Below, piece by piece: positions 38,867 through 49,646 of a stretch of DNA of 64,000 nt. Position 1 is the first letter of the stretch. Each line of letters opens with the position of its first letter. Under the pieces are notes generated by a model. That model did no database searches. It had not been told where the DNA came from and saw only the letters and a program-made list of their open reading frames with translations. The stretch is from Rheinheimera maricola (GTDB taxonomy: Bacteria; Pseudomonadota; Gammaproteobacteria; Enterobacterales; Alteromonadaceae): positions 369,902 to 433,901 of the forward strand of contig NZ_JAERPS020000005.1 of assembly GCF_016918075.2 (NCBI RefSeq), written 5' to 3'. The position numbers and the translations under genes were made by a program.

Positions 38867-40000
38867 TTAACTGGTTAAATCGTCAAAGAACTTTTTCACA
38901 CCATCAAAAAAGCCTTTCGATTTTGGCCGATGTTTAGCTTCACCATCGCCAACCATGCTGTCATCCAGTTGGCGCAGCAGCTCCTTTTGCTTGTCGCTTA
39001 AGTTAACCGGCGTTTCAATAACCACTTTGCAGACTAAATCGCCAATACCACCGCCTCGTACGGACTTAACGCCTTTACCGCGTAAACGAAACATTTTATC
39101 GGTTTGTGTTTCTGCCGGTATTTTCAGCTTCACACGGCCATCCAGCGTCGGTACGTCAATTTCACCACCCAACGCAGCAATAGTAAAACTCAGCGGCACA
39201 TCGCAATACAGGTTATTCCCGTCGCGCACAAATATCGGATGCTCTTTTACGTGAACTTGCACATAGAGATCGCCAGCAGGAGCGCCATGCATACCCGCTT
39301 CACCTTCGCCGGTTAAACGAATACGGTCGCCGGTATCAACACCTGCCGGAATTTTCACCGACAGCGTTTTAGTTTTCTCTACGCGACCTTCACCATGGCA
39401 CTTAGTACAAGGTTCGGGGATAATCTTACCGCGGCCGTTACAGGTTGGGCAGGTTTGCTGTACAGCAAAAAAGCCCTGACGCATAGTTACCTGACCCGCA
39501 CCGTGGCAAGTGCCGCAGCTTTTGGCTGACGTGCCTTTCTTCGCGCCCGAGCCATCACAGCTATCGCAGCTTACCATGGTCGGTACTTTAATATCGACTG
39601 ACTTGCCGCGCACCGCTTCTTCCAGGCTCAATTCCAGGTTATAACGTAAATCTGAACCGCGCTGTGCACGTGACTGACCACGGCGGCCACCGCCACCGAA
39701 AATATCACCAAATACATCGCCAAAAATATCACCGAAATCAGCCCCACCTGCACCACCGCCACCACCGCGGTTCGGATCTACTCCGGCATGGCCATAACGG
39801 TCGTAGGCAGCCCGCTTTTGTTCATCCGACAACACCTCATAGGCTTCCTGGACTTCTTTAAACTTCTCTTCCATGGCCTTGTCGCCCTGAGTACGGTCAG
39901 GGTGAAATTTCATGGCGAGGCGTTTGTAAGCCTTTTTGATGTCTTTTTCGTCGGCGTCTTTGGCGACACCTAATACTTCATAATAGTCACGCTTGGACAT
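38867..40000 (-). CDS. dnaJ: Chaperone DnaJ
   Basis: Type I Hsp40 co-chaperone that stimulates the DnaK ATPase and delivers unfolded substrates. The 377-residue protein has the J domain with HPD at about residues 33-35, a Gly/Phe-rich linker (residues about 75-105), four CxxCxGxG zinc repeats ([32 protein letters not shown]), and C-terminal substrate-binding domains. It lies 69 bases downstream of dnaK and is presumably co-transcribed from the dnaK heat-shock promoter. Confidence 0.98.
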   Translation of the reverse strand: MSKRDYYEVLGVAKDADEKDIKKAYKRLAMKFHPDRTQGDKAMEEKFKEVQEAYEVLSDEQKRAAYDRYGHAGVDPNRGGGGGAGGADFGDIFGDVFGDIFGGGGRRGQSRAQRGSDLRYNLELSLEEAVRGKSVDIKVPTMVSCDSCDGSGAKKGTSAKSCGTCHGAGQVTMRQGFFAVQQTCPTCNGRGKIIPEPCTKCHGEGRVEKTKTLSVKIPAGVDTGDRIRLTGEGEAGMHGAPAGDLYVQVHVKEHPIFVRDGNNLYCDVPLSFTIAALGGEIDVPTLDGRVKLKIPAETQTDKMFRLRGKGVKSVRGGGIGDLVCKVVIETPVNLSDKQKELLRQLDDSMVGDGEAKHRPKSKGFFDGVKKFFDDLTS

Positions 40001-40069
40001 AGTTCCCGCTCAGTAAATGTCTTAATGCCAAAAGGCTGGCACCAGGCCAGCCCTTATACTTCAGCCAGA

Positions 40070-41980
40070 TTACTTCTTATCGTCTTGCACTTCTTCAAAC
40101 TCAGCATCAACCACATCGTCGTTGCCGCCTGCTTGCTGCCCAGCATCACTACCGCCCTGCTGAGCTTTAGCCTGTGAGGCTTCCATCAGCTTCTGTGATG
40201 CCTGAATAAGCGCTTGTGATTTTTCATCAATTGCTGCTTTGTCACTGCCTTTCAACACTGATTCAAGATCTTTTATTGCCGTTTCAATCGCTTCTTTGTC
40301 GTTGGCAGCTAAGCTATCGCCCACTTCTTCCAGTTGCTTACGGGTAGCGTGTACCATCGCGTCAGCCTGGTTGCGGGTTTGCACCAACTCTTCAAACTTT
40401 TTATCGTCTTCAGCGTGGGCTTCAGCATCACGTACCATGGCCTGAATTTCTTCATCGGTTAAACCCGAGTTAGCCTTAATAGTGATCTTCTGTTCTTTGT
40501 TAGTGTCTTTATCTTTAGCAGACACATGCAAAATACCGTCAGCGTCTAAATCGAATACCACTTCAATTTGCGGCTCGCCACGACGACCACCACGGATGCC
40601 TTCTAAGTTGAACTGGCCCAGTGACTTGTTGTCAGAAGCACGTTTACGCTCGCCCTGTAACACGTGAATAGTTACCGCAGACTGGTTATCTTCTGCTGTT
40701 GAGAACACCTGCGACTTCTTAGTCGGAATAGTGGTATTTTTCTCAATCAGCGCTGTCATTACGCTGCCCATGGTCTCAATACCCAGTGACAATGGTGTAA
40801 CGTCTAACAACAATACGTCTTTTACATCACCCGACAATACCGCGCCTTGAATCGCTGCACCCACTGCTACTGCTTCATCCGGGTTTACGTCTTTACGTGG
40901 CTCTTTGCCAAAGAAGGCGGTTACCGCTTCCTGAACTTTTGGCATCCGCGTCTGACCGCCCACCAGGATGATGTCGTTAATTTCACCGACGCTTAAATCA
41001 GCATCTTTCAGCGCTTGCTTCAGCGGCTCAATAGTGCGCTGAATTAAGTCTTCTACTAACGATTCCAGCTTGGCACGGGTTACTTTGATGTTCAGGTGTT
41101 TCGGGCCTGACGCATCAGCAGTAATGTACGGCAGGTTCACTTCTGTTTGTGACGCTGACGACAGCTCAATTTTGGCTTTTTCTGCAGACTCTTTTAAGCG
41201 CTGCATGGCCAGTGGGTCGTTACGCAGGTCAATGCCCTGCTCTTTTTTGAATTCTTCAACCAAATAGTTGATTAAACGGTTATCAAAGTCTTCACCACCT
41301 AAGTGCGTATCACCGTTAGTGGCTAATACTTCAAAGGTTTGCTCGCCGTCTACATCATCAATTTCAATGATAGAGATATCAAAAGTACCGCCACCTAAGT
41401 CATATACTGCAACCTTGGTGTCGCCTTTCTTTTTATCCATACCATAGGCCAATGCAGCTGCGGTTGGCTCGTTGATAATACGTTTTACATCTAAGCCAGC
41501 AATACGGCCGGCATCTTTAGTGGCCTGACGCTGCGCATCGTTAAAGTAAGCCGGTACGGTGATTACCGCAGCCGTTACCGCTTCGCCTAAGAAGTCTTCG
41601 GCGGTTTTTTTCATCTTTTTCAGCACTTCAGCCGAAATTTGCGGTGCAGCTAACTTTTTGCCTTTAACTTCAACCCAAGCATCGCCATTGTCTGCTTTAA
41701 CGATGGCATACGGCATAATTTTAATGTCACGCTGCACTTCTTCGTCTTCAAAGCGACGACCGATTAAACGCTTAATCGCGAATAAGGTGTTTTTCGGGTT
41801 GGTAACCGCCTGGCGCTTTGCCGGCTGGCCAACTAATACTTCGCCATCTTCAGCATAAGCAATGATAGAGGGCGTAGTACGGGTACCTTCAGCGTTTTCT
41901 AATACGCGGGGTTTGTCGCCGTCTAATACTGCTACACAAGAGTTGGTTGTACCCAAGTCAATACCGATAATTCTGCCCAT
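40070..41980 (-). CDS. dnaK: Chaperone DnaK (Hsp70)
   Basis: The main ATP-dependent Hsp70 folding chaperone. From the ATG at 41980 it has 636 residues: an actin-like ATPase domain starting [14 protein letters not shown], with the phosphate-binding [12 protein letters not shown] motif; a linker [13 protein letters not shown]; a beta-sandwich substrate domain; a helical lid; and the acidic tail ending [15 protein letters not shown] site precedes the ATG; the frame start at 42058 lies in the promoter and is rejected. Grouped with dnaJ, and divergent from luxS. Confidence 0.98.
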   Translation of the reverse strand: MGRIIGIDLGTTNSCVAVLDGDKPRVLENAEGTRTTPSIIAYAEDGEVLVGQPAKRQAVTNPKNTLFAIKRLIGRRFEDEEVQRDIKIMPYAIVKADNGDAWVEVKGKKLAAPQISAEVLKKMKKTAEDFLGEAVTAAVITVPAYFNDAQRQATKDAGRIAGLDVKRIINEPTAAALAYGMDKKKGDTKVAVYDLGGGTFDISIIEIDDVDGEQTFEVLATNGDTHLGGEDFDNRLINYLVEEFKKEQGIDLRNDPLAMQRLKESAEKAKIELSSASQTEVNLPYITADASGPKHLNIKVTRAKLESLVEDLIQRTIEPLKQALKDADLSVGEINDIILVGGQTRMPKVQEAVTAFFGKEPRKDVNPDEAVAVGAAIQGAVLSGDVKDVLLLDVTPLSLGIETMGSVMTALIEKNTTIPTKKSQVFSTAEDNQSAVTIHVLQGERKRASDNKSLGQFNLEGIRGGRRGEPQIEVVFDLDADGILHVSAKDKDTNKEQKITIKANSGLTDEEIQAMVRDAEAHAEDDKKFEELVQTRNQADAMVHATRKQLEEVGDSLAANDKEAIETAIKDLESVLKGSDKAAIDEKSQALIQASQKLMEASQAKAQQGGSDAGQQAGGNDDVVDAEFEEVQDDKK

Positions 41981-42030
41981 AACTACACTCCACTTAATAA
42001 TCTGAACAAGCACAAATTGCGTTGAACGAT

Positions 42031-42060
42031 TAATGGGGATTAGCCCTAATCCATTCAAGG
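42031..42060 (-). promoter_or_regulatory. Sigma-32 (RpoH) promoter of dnaKJ
   Basis: The minus strand reads CCTTGAAT (-35), 14 bases, CCCCATTA (-10), an almost perfect RpoH promoter. The -10 lies about 50 bases upstream of the dnaK ATG. The spacer length equals that of the rlmE promoter at 23953-23983. Confidence 0.88.
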
Positions 42061-42140
42061 TTATTACATTAAAAATTTTGCCATCTGCGCATTTAATCCC
42101 GCTTCTGCGCCGATTTAACGCTGATATCTGCTGATAACGG

Positions 42141-42170
42141 TTAACTTATCCACCTTTACCTGCCTATAAT
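42141..42170 (+). promoter_or_regulatory. Sigma-70 promoter of luxS
   Basis: TTAACT (42141-42146) and a perfect TATAAT (42165-42170) are separated by 18 bases, ending 37 bases upstream of the luxS ATG. Confidence 0.65.
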
Positions 42171-42207
42171 AGCCGCCATCAGAAACGTTTATTTTGCAGG
42201 TGTTGTG

Positions 42208-42717
42208 ATGCCATTACTCGACAGTTTCACCGTAGACCATACTATTATGAAAGCCCCGGCTGTGCGCGTGGCAAAAAAGATGAATACACCTAAAGGCGAT
42301 GCCATCACGGTATTTGATTTACGTTTTTGCGTACCGAATGAAGAAATTTTGTCGGAAAAAGGTATTCATACGCTGGAGCATTTATTTGCAGGTTTTATGC
42401 GCGATCATTTAAACGGTAATGATGTTGAGATTATCGATATTTCACCAATGGGTTGTCGCACCGGTTTTTATATGAGCTTAATTGGTACGCCAGACGAGCA
42501 GCGTGTAGCTAAAGCCTGGCAAGCAGCCATGGATGATGTACTGCATGTCGCCAGCCAGGGCGATATTCCCGAGCTAAACATTTATCAGTGCGGCACCGCG
42601 CAAATGCACTCGCTGGAAGAAGCCAAACAAATTGCCCAGAATATTCTTCAGCGTGGTGTTGGCGTTAACCGCAATGATGAACTGGCACTGCCAGAAGAAA
42701 TTCTGAATAAGCTGTAA
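42208..42717 (+). CDS. luxS: S-ribosylhomocysteine lyase LuxS
   Basis: Cleaves S-ribosylhomocysteine to homocysteine and the precursor of autoinducer-2, closing the activated methyl cycle. The 169-residue protein starts [11 protein letters not shown] and shows the metal site HTLEH at about residues 54-58, the [10 protein letters not shown] segment with its catalytic Cys, and the third metal-ligand Cys in YQCGTAQMH near residue 128. I use the ATG at 42208; a GTG immediately before would add one residue. It stands alone between dnaK and a strong bidirectional terminator. Confidence 0.97.
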   Translation: MPLLDSFTVDHTIMKAPAVRVAKKMNTPKGDAITVFDLRFCVPNEEILSEKGIHTLEHLFAGFMRDHLNGNDVEIIDISPMGCRTGFYMSLIGTPDEQRVAKAWQAAMDDVLHVASQGDIPELNIYQCGTAQMHSLEEAKQIAQNILQRGVGVNRNDELALPEEILNKL

Positions 42718-42731
42718 CATGAATACTAAAT

Positions 42732-42760
42732 AAAAAACCGCTTTTTAAAGCGGTTTTTTT
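42732..42760. terminator. Bidirectional terminator after luxS
   Basis: A near-perfect 13-bp stem AAAAAACCGCTTT/AAAGCGGTTTTTT with a TT loop serves luxS (plus) and the convergent diguanylate cyclase gene (minus), whose stop lies 3 bases away. Confidence 0.92.
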
Positions 42761-42762
42761 AT

Positions 42763-44385
42763 TTAGCACACCCGGTTTCGTCCGGCACGTTTCGCTTTGT
42801 ATAGCGCAGCGTCTGCCGCTTCTATCATTTGCTCGGCGTTGCTGAAATCGCCGTCATCACTAGCGGCAACGCCAGCAGAATAGGTACAGGAAAACAGCTT
42901 ATCTGCTGCAGTAAAATGTAACTGCCGAAAAGCCTGCAAGATTTGCTCAGCCAGTTCAACTGCCTGAACACGGCTGCATTCGGGCAGCACCAGCATAAAT
43001 TCCTCACCGCCATAACGGCCGGCGCGGTCTGTTTTACGGATGCGTTTGCGCAGCAAGGTAGCCAAAGCGGTAATAACGATGTCCCCGGTACCATGTCCAT
43101 AGCTGTCGTTAACCGCTTTAAAAAGATCGATATCCAGCATCACAATACTAAATGGCTTTTTATAACGCTGGCTGCGAACAAACTCCAGCTCAGCAGCCTC
43201 TTTAATAGAACTGTGCTTAATAAGTGCAGTAAGGCTATCTTTTTCAATTAAGTTCTTCAATTGCAAGCTGCGTTTCAAACGATTTTTTACCGCCTGCACC
43301 AACTGGGTATCGCCAATCGGCTTAGTAATAAAGTCATCAGCCCCCTGCGCCATAGCACTTAGCTGCAACGCTTTATTAATTTCGGAAGATAGAAAAACAA
43401 TGGGCAACCGTTTTAATGATTTATACTGTCGAATTAAACCTGCCAGCTCGGCGCCAGAATAATCTGGCATGTACATATCCATTAACAGTAAATCAGGTTG
43501 AAAACGCATTAGTTCGTTAACTATACTGCGCACATTCTCAACGATATGCGTCTCTATGCCAGCCGCATTAAGCACCAGTGCATAATGCTGAGCCAATAAC
43601 CTATCATCATCGACAATAAATACTCTGCCGGCTCGCTTGTTGCCGTATTCTAACAACTCGCTAATCGTCGAAATCATATTCGGTACGTCCAGCGGGGAGA
43701 CAAAAAACGCATCTGCCTGATGTTGCGATGCTTTGATCCGCAGGTCAAAGTCATCAGAGTCAGATAAGACCAATAAGCGTGACTGTTGTTTTTTTAATTG
43801 TTGTAATAACAGTGTCTGCTCAAACAATGAAGCGCCATCAGGCAATTTATTAGCTGCAAATAGCACTGCCGGCGCCGCATCCTGTAAACGGACCACACAA
43901 CTGTCGTAATCACTAAAGCATTCTACCTTATGACCAAACGCATGTAGTTGACTCACCAACTCCGTCGACAACTTTTGCTCAGGTAATAGTAACCACACGG
44001 TATCAGACTGATGTAATTGTGCAGTCCCCTCCAACTCAGCCTTTGGCGCCTCTTGCAAAGCACGGTCTACCGCGATGTCAAATTCCAATACCGCCTGCTG
44101 TAAACCTGGCAGTGCTTGTAAACCCTCATCCGCCGGTTTAGTTTGGATTTCCTTAGCCAGCTGCTCAATATACCTGGCATTACTGCCTAGCCCAGCATGA
44201 CCAAAAGTACCACAAGCTCCCGCCAGTTTATGCGCTTCAGCAATAAGCTCAGACAAGTCATCGGCTGTCGCACTCTCCATTAGTTGCAACATTCTCGCTA
44301 AGCGTTCTGGCAAGCTTTGCTCAAATCGTCGGCGTAATGTAGCGAAAGCGGCGGACAAATCAGTCTTGGTTTTACTGTTACTCAA
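42763..44385 (-). CDS. Hpt-REC-GGDEF response regulator (diguanylate cyclase)
   Basis: A 540-residue cytoplasmic signalling protein. Order: an Hpt domain with phosphorylatable His in AEAHKLAGACG (about residue 47); a degenerate receiver (about 128-240) that lacks the acceptor Asp; a canonical receiver (about 250-370, IVDDD, LLLMDMYMPD, ITKPI); and a GGDEF domain with the active GGEEF variant and an RKTD allosteric I-site 5 residues before it. It should therefore make c-di-GMP under phosphorelay control with product inhibition. Its start overlaps the upstream PAS kinase by 8 bases, pairing the two. Confidence 0.9.
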   Translation of the reverse strand: MSNSKTKTDLSAAFATLRRRFEQSLPERLARMLQLMESATADDLSELIAEAHKLAGACGTFGHAGLGSNARYIEQLAKEIQTKPADEGLQALPGLQQAVLEFDIAVDRALQEAPKAELEGTAQLHQSDTVWLLLPEQKLSTELVSQLHAFGHKVECFSDYDSCVVRLQDAAPAVLFAANKLPDGASLFEQTLLLQQLKKQQSRLLVLSDSDDFDLRIKASQHQADAFFVSPLDVPNMISTISELLEYGNKRAGRVFIVDDDRLLAQHYALVLNAAGIETHIVENVRSIVNELMRFQPDLLLMDMYMPDYSGAELAGLIRQYKSLKRLPIVFLSSEINKALQLSAMAQGADDFITKPIGDTQLVQAVKNRLKRSLQLKNLIEKDSLTALIKHSSIKEAAELEFVRSQRYKKPFSIVMLDIDLFKAVNDSYGHGTGDIVITALATLLRKRIRKTDRAGRYGGEEFMLVLPECSRVQAVELAEQILQAFRQLHFTAADKLFSCTYSAGVAASDDGDFSNAEQMIEAADAALYKAKRAGRNRVC

Positions 44386-47158
44386 CAGACGACTCCTTCA
44401 ACTTCCTATCTGAGCTTTTATACTCGAATGAGGGCAGTGTAACAAAAAACTGTGTTCCTGCATCAGGCTGCGAGGTAAAGCTAATCTCACCCTGCATTTG
44501 CTGCACTAACTCTTTACAAATTGCCAGCCCTAATCCGGAGCCGCCCTTCTTCCTCTGATTGGATGCGTCAGCCTGAGCAAAGCGTTCAAATACCCGAGCT
44601 TGAAAGTCAACCGGTATGCCAAGCCCATGGTCTGCAACAGCAATTTGGATGTTATGCCGCTGCTGTGATGCTGTCAACGTTACTTCACTGCCTGCCGGCG
44701 AGAACTTAATCGCATTGGAAAGTAAATTGGTTAGCACTTGCTGCAATCGCAGTGCATCCGCTAATACGGTCGGCGCACCTGTTACATCCACCTGCAAAGT
44801 TACATTATGTTGTATGGCGAACGGCTGCAAATTTTCTATCGCTTGCGAAAGCTCAGCTAACACCGGTAAGGGCTGGATATCAAATGGCATTTTGCCCGCA
44901 ATTAGCTTTTCCATATCCAGCAAGTCATTAATTAAATGTGCCAATCGCTCACTATTGCTGCTAGCCAAACTTAATAAGCGCTGCATCGCTTCTGGCACCT
45001 GCCCTAGCGTACCCGAATTAAGCAAACTTAACGCACCTTTAATGGCAGTAAGCGGTGTTCTCAACTCATGGCTTACCGTAGATATAAACTCGTCTTTTAG
45101 ATGTTGTAATTCAATGCGCTCAGTCACATCCTGCACTGAGCCAACCAGGATTTGCCCAGGGTTTTGCTCAGCAGGTAACATTTTTGCCAGTTCATGCACC
45201 CAGCGAATACTGCCATCAGGGCGAATAATACGATGCACCACATCATGCAGGCCGGTTTCCAACGCGCGCTGCTCGCTGTCTGCTACTGCTTGTTTATCTT
45301 CTGGATGCAGAGTGCTTTTAAATAACGCCACACTAGGGGTGATATTTTCATCAAAGCCAAAAATCTGATAAATCACCGGCGACCACCACAGCTCACCGGT
45401 TTTTAGCGAAGCCTGCCAAAAACCAATCAATGCCGTTTCACTGGCCATTTCTAACCGCTGCTGGCTAAGTTTGTATTCTGCGTTAAGCCGCTCTAACTCT
45501 AAGTAATGCTGTTTTACCGAAGTAATATCTTCGATGTAGCCATGCCATAGCGTACTACCGTCCTGCAGACGTTCAGGCATTGCCCGTCCTGACAGCCAGG
45601 CCAGTGTTTTGTTGTCTTTGAACACCCTGTACTGATATTGCCACAACGACACATTTGCCGCTGAATGGGCAATACTATTGGTTAAACCGGCTAAATCATC
45701 CGGATGTATTTTTTTAAATGCTGCCGTAGCATCGTCTTTAACCTGCTCAGGCGACACACCATAGAAGTGTTGAATATTATCACTGGCATAAGGAAATGAT
45801 GTTCTACCGTCGGGCCATTGCTGATACTGATACACCATTCCAGGCAGTTGTGATGTCAGCTTTAGCAATTGCTGCTGCAGGTTTTTCTCGGCGGTAATAT
45901 CCAAAATAAATCCGTCAAGATAGAGCAATGCGCCCATCTCGTCATATTCTGCCTGACCGCGCTCCTCCACCCAGTGGATGGCGCCAGATCTATGCATAAC
46001 CCGATATTGCAACAACCAGCTTTGCTTAGCGGCTACCGCCTCGCTAACAGCATGCTCCAGCCGTTGCTGATCTTCGGGGTGAATGACACTGGCGTAGCTT
46101 CTAACGCTATTGTTGATAAAGTCACTGGCCGGGTAACCGGAAAGGGGGTCAATACTGCTGCTCATATACAGCATGGTCCAGTCTTTGTCGGCCTTACAGC
46201 GGTAGGTAATACCCGGAATATTGGCAACTAACGTCTGAAACTGATCGCGGCTGGCTTGCAGTTCCAGCTCAGCGTGCTTTTGCTCAGTAATATCAGCATG
46301 GGTGCCATACATCATTAGCGGTTTGCCATCGTCGGCCCAACTTATAACGCGGCCACGGTCATGCACCCACACCCAATGCCCTGCTTTATGTTTCATCCTA
46401 CATTTGCAGTCGTAGAAGGGTAACTCGCCAGAAAAATGCTTTGCTAACAGGGCTCCAGAGCTTGCCAAATCATCCGGATGTGCCAGACCAAGCCAGGTAT
46501 TAATATCTACCGGAGCCAACTCAGCAAGGCTATAACCAACGATTTCCGCCCAGCGCTCGTTAAACACAGCTTCTCCGGTTTGAACATTCCATTGCCAGGT
46601 TCCAATACGTGTCCCTTCCAATACCGAGCGATTCATTTGCTCGCTAACTAAAAGTTGCTCGTGTGCCTGCTGCTGCAATCTGTCAGTGATTTCTTGCTCA
46701 ACAAGGTCTGCGAACTGGCGCAACATTTGCCGTTCCTGCAGGGCGAGTTGGCGTGGTTTGGGATCAATAATACATAAGGTGCCAATGCGTTCGCCGTTAA
46801 AATGCAAAGGAGCGCCAGCATAAAAACGAATAAAAGGCGCATCGGTTACCAGTGGGTTGTCGGCAAAGCGAACATCTTTACTGGCATCAGAAATTTCGAA
46901 AATTGTATCGCTTAAAATGGCATGGCCACAAAACGAGATATCACGTCCGGTTTCGCACGCATCTAACCCCTGGCGTGACTTAAACCATTGCCGATAGGTA
47001 TCAACTAATGACACCAGCACAATCTCCGTGTTCAGGCAGAGCTGCATCAGCTTAGTAATACGATCAAAGCGATCTTCATCAGCGGTGTCCAATAATTGGC
47101 TGCTAATTAATGCCTGCAACCGGCTTAACTCATTGGGTGGCACTATCGGTTGCTGCAT
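44378..47158 (-). CDS. GAF/multi-PAS sensor histidine kinase
   Basis: A 926-residue soluble kinase with no obvious membrane helix. A GAF domain (about 15-160) is followed by about four PAS/PAC modules (170-685), a HisKA domain with His at 697 in STVSHELRTPL, and a HATPase domain (NAIKFSP, GLGIP, GGSGLGLAI). Intracellular ligand, redox or light sensing is possible but no cofactor residue is clear. A GGGGGAG site precedes the ATG. It overlaps the Hpt-REC-GGDEF gene by 8 bases, so that protein is the likely phosphorelay partner. Confidence 0.88.
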   Translation of the reverse strand: MQQPIVPPNELSRLQALISSQLLDTADEDRFDRITKLMQLCLNTEIVLVSLVDTYRQWFKSRQGLDACETGRDISFCGHAILSDTIFEISDASKDVRFADNPLVTDAPFIRFYAGAPLHFNGERIGTLCIIDPKPRQLALQERQMLRQFADLVEQEITDRLQQQAHEQLLVSEQMNRSVLEGTRIGTWQWNVQTGEAVFNERWAEIVGYSLAELAPVDINTWLGLAHPDDLASSGALLAKHFSGELPFYDCKCRMKHKAGHWVWVHDRGRVISWADDGKPLMMYGTHADITEQKHAELELQASRDQFQTLVANIPGITYRCKADKDWTMLYMSSSIDPLSGYPASDFINNSVRSYASVIHPEDQQRLEHAVSEAVAAKQSWLLQYRVMHRSGAIHWVEERGQAEYDEMGALLYLDGFILDITAEKNLQQQLLKLTSQLPGMVYQYQQWPDGRTSFPYASDNIQHFYGVSPEQVKDDATAAFKKIHPDDLAGLTNSIAHSAANVSLWQYQYRVFKDNKTLAWLSGRAMPERLQDGSTLWHGYIEDITSVKQHYLELERLNAEYKLSQQRLEMASETALIGFWQASLKTGELWWSPVIYQIFGFDENITPSVALFKSTLHPEDKQAVADSEQRALETGLHDVVHRIIRPDGSIRWVHELAKMLPAEQNPGQILVGSVQDVTERIELQHLKDEFISTVSHELRTPLTAIKGALSLLNSGTLGQVPEAMQRLLSLASSNSERLAHLINDLLDMEKLIAGKMPFDIQPLPVLAELSQAIENLQPFAIQHNVTLQVDVTGAPTVLADALRLQQVLTNLLSNAIKFSPAGSEVTLTASQQRHNIQIAVADHGLGIPVDFQARVFERFAQADASNQRKKGGSGLGLAICKELVQQMQGEISFTSQPDAGTQFFVTLPSFEYKSSDRKLKESSVE

Positions 47159-47199
47159 AACTCCCCCGCCTGGTTAAATGATTCAATCGTCAGTTCTGT

Positions 47200-49626
47200 C
47201 TATTCAAGCTCAGCTTCAGTATAGCGCTGAAAACTGAGCCAGAAAGTGGTGCCCTGTCCGGGCTCGGAATTAAACCCTATTTTCCCAGCCATCTTTTCAG
47301 TAAGTTCTTTGCTAATCGCCAATCCAAGCCCGGTACCACCTTGCTTCCTGGTATTAGTGGCATCATTCTGGGCAAATTTTTCAAAAATACGTGGCTTAAA
47401 ATCATCAGCAATTCCCTGCCCTTTGTCGCTAACATCAAGCCTAATACCACCATCGTAGGCATACAAACGTAATGTCACCGAGGCACCCACAGGTGAAAAC
47501 TTAATGGCATTAGACAATAAGTTAGTAACCACCTGCACAAAACGCGGCGCGTCTATTCTCGCGTACAAGGGTTCGGCAGCATATTCAGTCTCTATGCTTA
47601 CTTTGTACTGTTCGGCATAACTGGTAATTTCATCGATAGCTTGTGTAATAAGCGGCTGCAATGGCTGTACTTCAAGCATCAACTGGAATTTACCCGATGC
47701 TAATTTTTCTACATCCAGTAAATCATTAATCAAGCGGCTAAGTCGCTTACTGTTGCGCTCGGCAAGGTTTAATAAGCTCATTACTTTAACTGGCAATACG
47801 CCTAATTTGCCTGAATTAACTAAACGCAAAGCGGCATACAGCGAGGTGAGTGGGGTGCGCAGTTCATGGCTTACCGTCGAAATAAATTCATTCTTCAACT
47901 GTTCATTACGATTGCGCTCGGAAATATCTTTCGCCACGCCGAGATAACCGCTGATCGCGCCGCCGTCTATAATTGGTGTTACCGTTAGTGATACCGGCAC
48001 TTTTTGGCCATTTTTACACACATAGTGCCACTGCCTTGTTTCAGTGCCTTTGCGCTCAGCCACAGCAACAAATGCAGCAAAGCCGGCTATGGGTTGATCT
48101 AACTCAGCACTTAACTCCTCAGCTCTTTGCTGCACTTCTTCGGGCACATGCAGTATTGCTGGGGTTTGCTGTTGCACCAACTCTTCAGCGTCATAACCTA
48201 ACAACTTTTCTGCGCCACGGCTAAAGTAGGTAATAACACCATCCGGCGCAGTTGCGATAATCGAAAAATCAGATGCTGCTGCCAAGATGGCTTCCAGCTG
48301 ACTGTTGGCCTGCTGCAATTGCTGAGTTCTTTCATCAACTTGCCGCACCAGGTCCGATTGATTCGCCTTACTGATATTAAAGGCTGATGTCAGTTCACGG
48401 CTCATCGCCCGCAAATTAAGTCCCAGGGTGTTATATTCGGCAACGAAACTCGCTGGTATGTCGCTTTCTGCCCCAGAGGCAATATTAACCTGCAACTTTT
48501 CGCTGACAAGTGCCACGCGGTGTAAGGGGCCACTTATCGCTTTGCTAAGCCAGTTGGCTATCAGAATCGCCAGTAATAAAAAGCTCACCAAAAGTAATAA
48601 CTGTCTGGCACTGTCCTGTTCCAGTTTAGTCATTACCTCTTTGGCACTGTGCTCCAACACTATAGCGTTAATGCCCGGCAAGTCAGCTGTAGGATGCACT
48701 AAAACATAGCGGCTTTGCCGCCAGCGCTGCAGCAGCGGCGATATAGATGCGGGTTGCCAGTGCGAAAACCCTGCTTCAGGTATGTCGGCAGTTGATATAT
48801 CAAGGCTATTTATTAAACCTGCCCGACTAACAACACTGCCGCCGGAATATAACAACTGCACGCCGTAACTGTCATCTGGTAATACAGCCTGCAGCAGCTT
48901 GGTTATATCTGCCTCATTAACCGGCTGCCTCAATGCCTGCAATTGCTTTTGCAAATTGACAGCTAACAACTGCATTCGCTGTTCAACACTGTACATATAC
49001 TCGGCTTGCAACTTGCGCGCATCCAGCAGTAAGGGCACACAGCCGGCAAATAAAGTTAAGGCAATCAGAATATGGAATAACCACTGGCGTAAACTGGTAA
49101 GCGGCAAGGCCAGATGCCGCCGGGTCGGCTGTTGCGACTGCAACACCAGTATCAGCAAACTGGCCAATAAAACATTAAAAACGCCATTGGTCATCTGTTT
49201 AAGCGCAATAAGCACTGAGGTCTGCCAATTGATATCCAAGCCATAGGTATACAACAAACTGACAGCAGGTAAGCCGGCAACTAACCAGAAAAGCAAGTCT
49301 TGCTGCACCAGATTAAAACCTTTGTCAGGCCGCCAGCGCCAGCTTAACCAGATAATTTCCGCAGTAAAAACCAGCAAAGCGTAGGGGTGCCCCCAAATAA
49401 GTACGGTGACTGCTGCCGCCGCAACGCCAACAACAATTGCCGCAACACGCCCAAAAACGATTAAGGTTAAAACCGCAATAGCCGAACCAAAGATAAATTC
49501 CACGCTGAAAAACAGCGGCAACCGGGCGTAATTCAAACCAATTGCCGCAAGCAGAAACATCGCTATCAACCCATACCTTGTCACGGGTTTGGCGCGGATA
49601 AAATGTGAAGAAGTCGTTTTTGTCAT
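47200..49626 (-). CDS. Membrane sensor histidine kinase with PAS domain
   Basis: An 808-residue inner-membrane kinase. About six N-terminal helices (residues 18-205) resemble integral-membrane sensory modules; a periplasmic segment (about 210-330) and another helix (about 335-355) follow, then a linker, a PAS domain (about 445-565), HisKA with His 587 (STVSHELRTPL) and a HATPase (NAIKFSP, GGTGLGLAI). I use the ATG at 49626 with AGGG upstream; the frame start at 49662 overlaps the receiver gene stop. It has no receiver of its own; the CheY-like gene just upstream is the probable partner. Confidence 0.87.
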   Translation of the reverse strand: MTKTTSSHFIRAKPVTRYGLIAMFLLAAIGLNYARLPLFFSVEFIFGSAIAVLTLIVFGRVAAIVVGVAAAAVTVLIWGHPYALLVFTAEIIWLSWRWRPDKGFNLVQQDLLFWLVAGLPAVSLLYTYGLDINWQTSVLIALKQMTNGVFNVLLASLLILVLQSQQPTRRHLALPLTSLRQWLFHILIALTLFAGCVPLLLDARKLQAEYMYSVEQRMQLLAVNLQKQLQALRQPVNEADITKLLQAVLPDDSYGVQLLYSGGSVVSRAGLINSLDISTADIPEAGFSHWQPASISPLLQRWRQSRYVLVHPTADLPGINAIVLEHSAKEVMTKLEQDSARQLLLLVSFLLLAILIANWLSKAISGPLHRVALVSEKLQVNIASGAESDIPASFVAEYNTLGLNLRAMSRELTSAFNISKANQSDLVRQVDERTQQLQQANSQLEAILAAASDFSIIATAPDGVITYFSRGAEKLLGYDAEELVQQQTPAILHVPEEVQQRAEELSAELDQPIAGFAAFVAVAERKGTETRQWHYVCKNGQKVPVSLTVTPIIDGGAISGYLGVAKDISERNRNEQLKNEFISTVSHELRTPLTSLYAALRLVNSGKLGVLPVKVMSLLNLAERNSKRLSRLINDLLDVEKLASGKFQLMLEVQPLQPLITQAIDEITSYAEQYKVSIETEYAAEPLYARIDAPRFVQVVTNLLSNAIKFSPVGASVTLRLYAYDGGIRLDVSDKGQGIADDFKPRIFEKFAQNDATNTRKQGGTGLGLAISKELTEKMAGKIGFNSEPGQGTTFWLSFQRYTEAELE

Positions 49627-49646
49627 ACTGCCCTTTTTGCTGCAAT

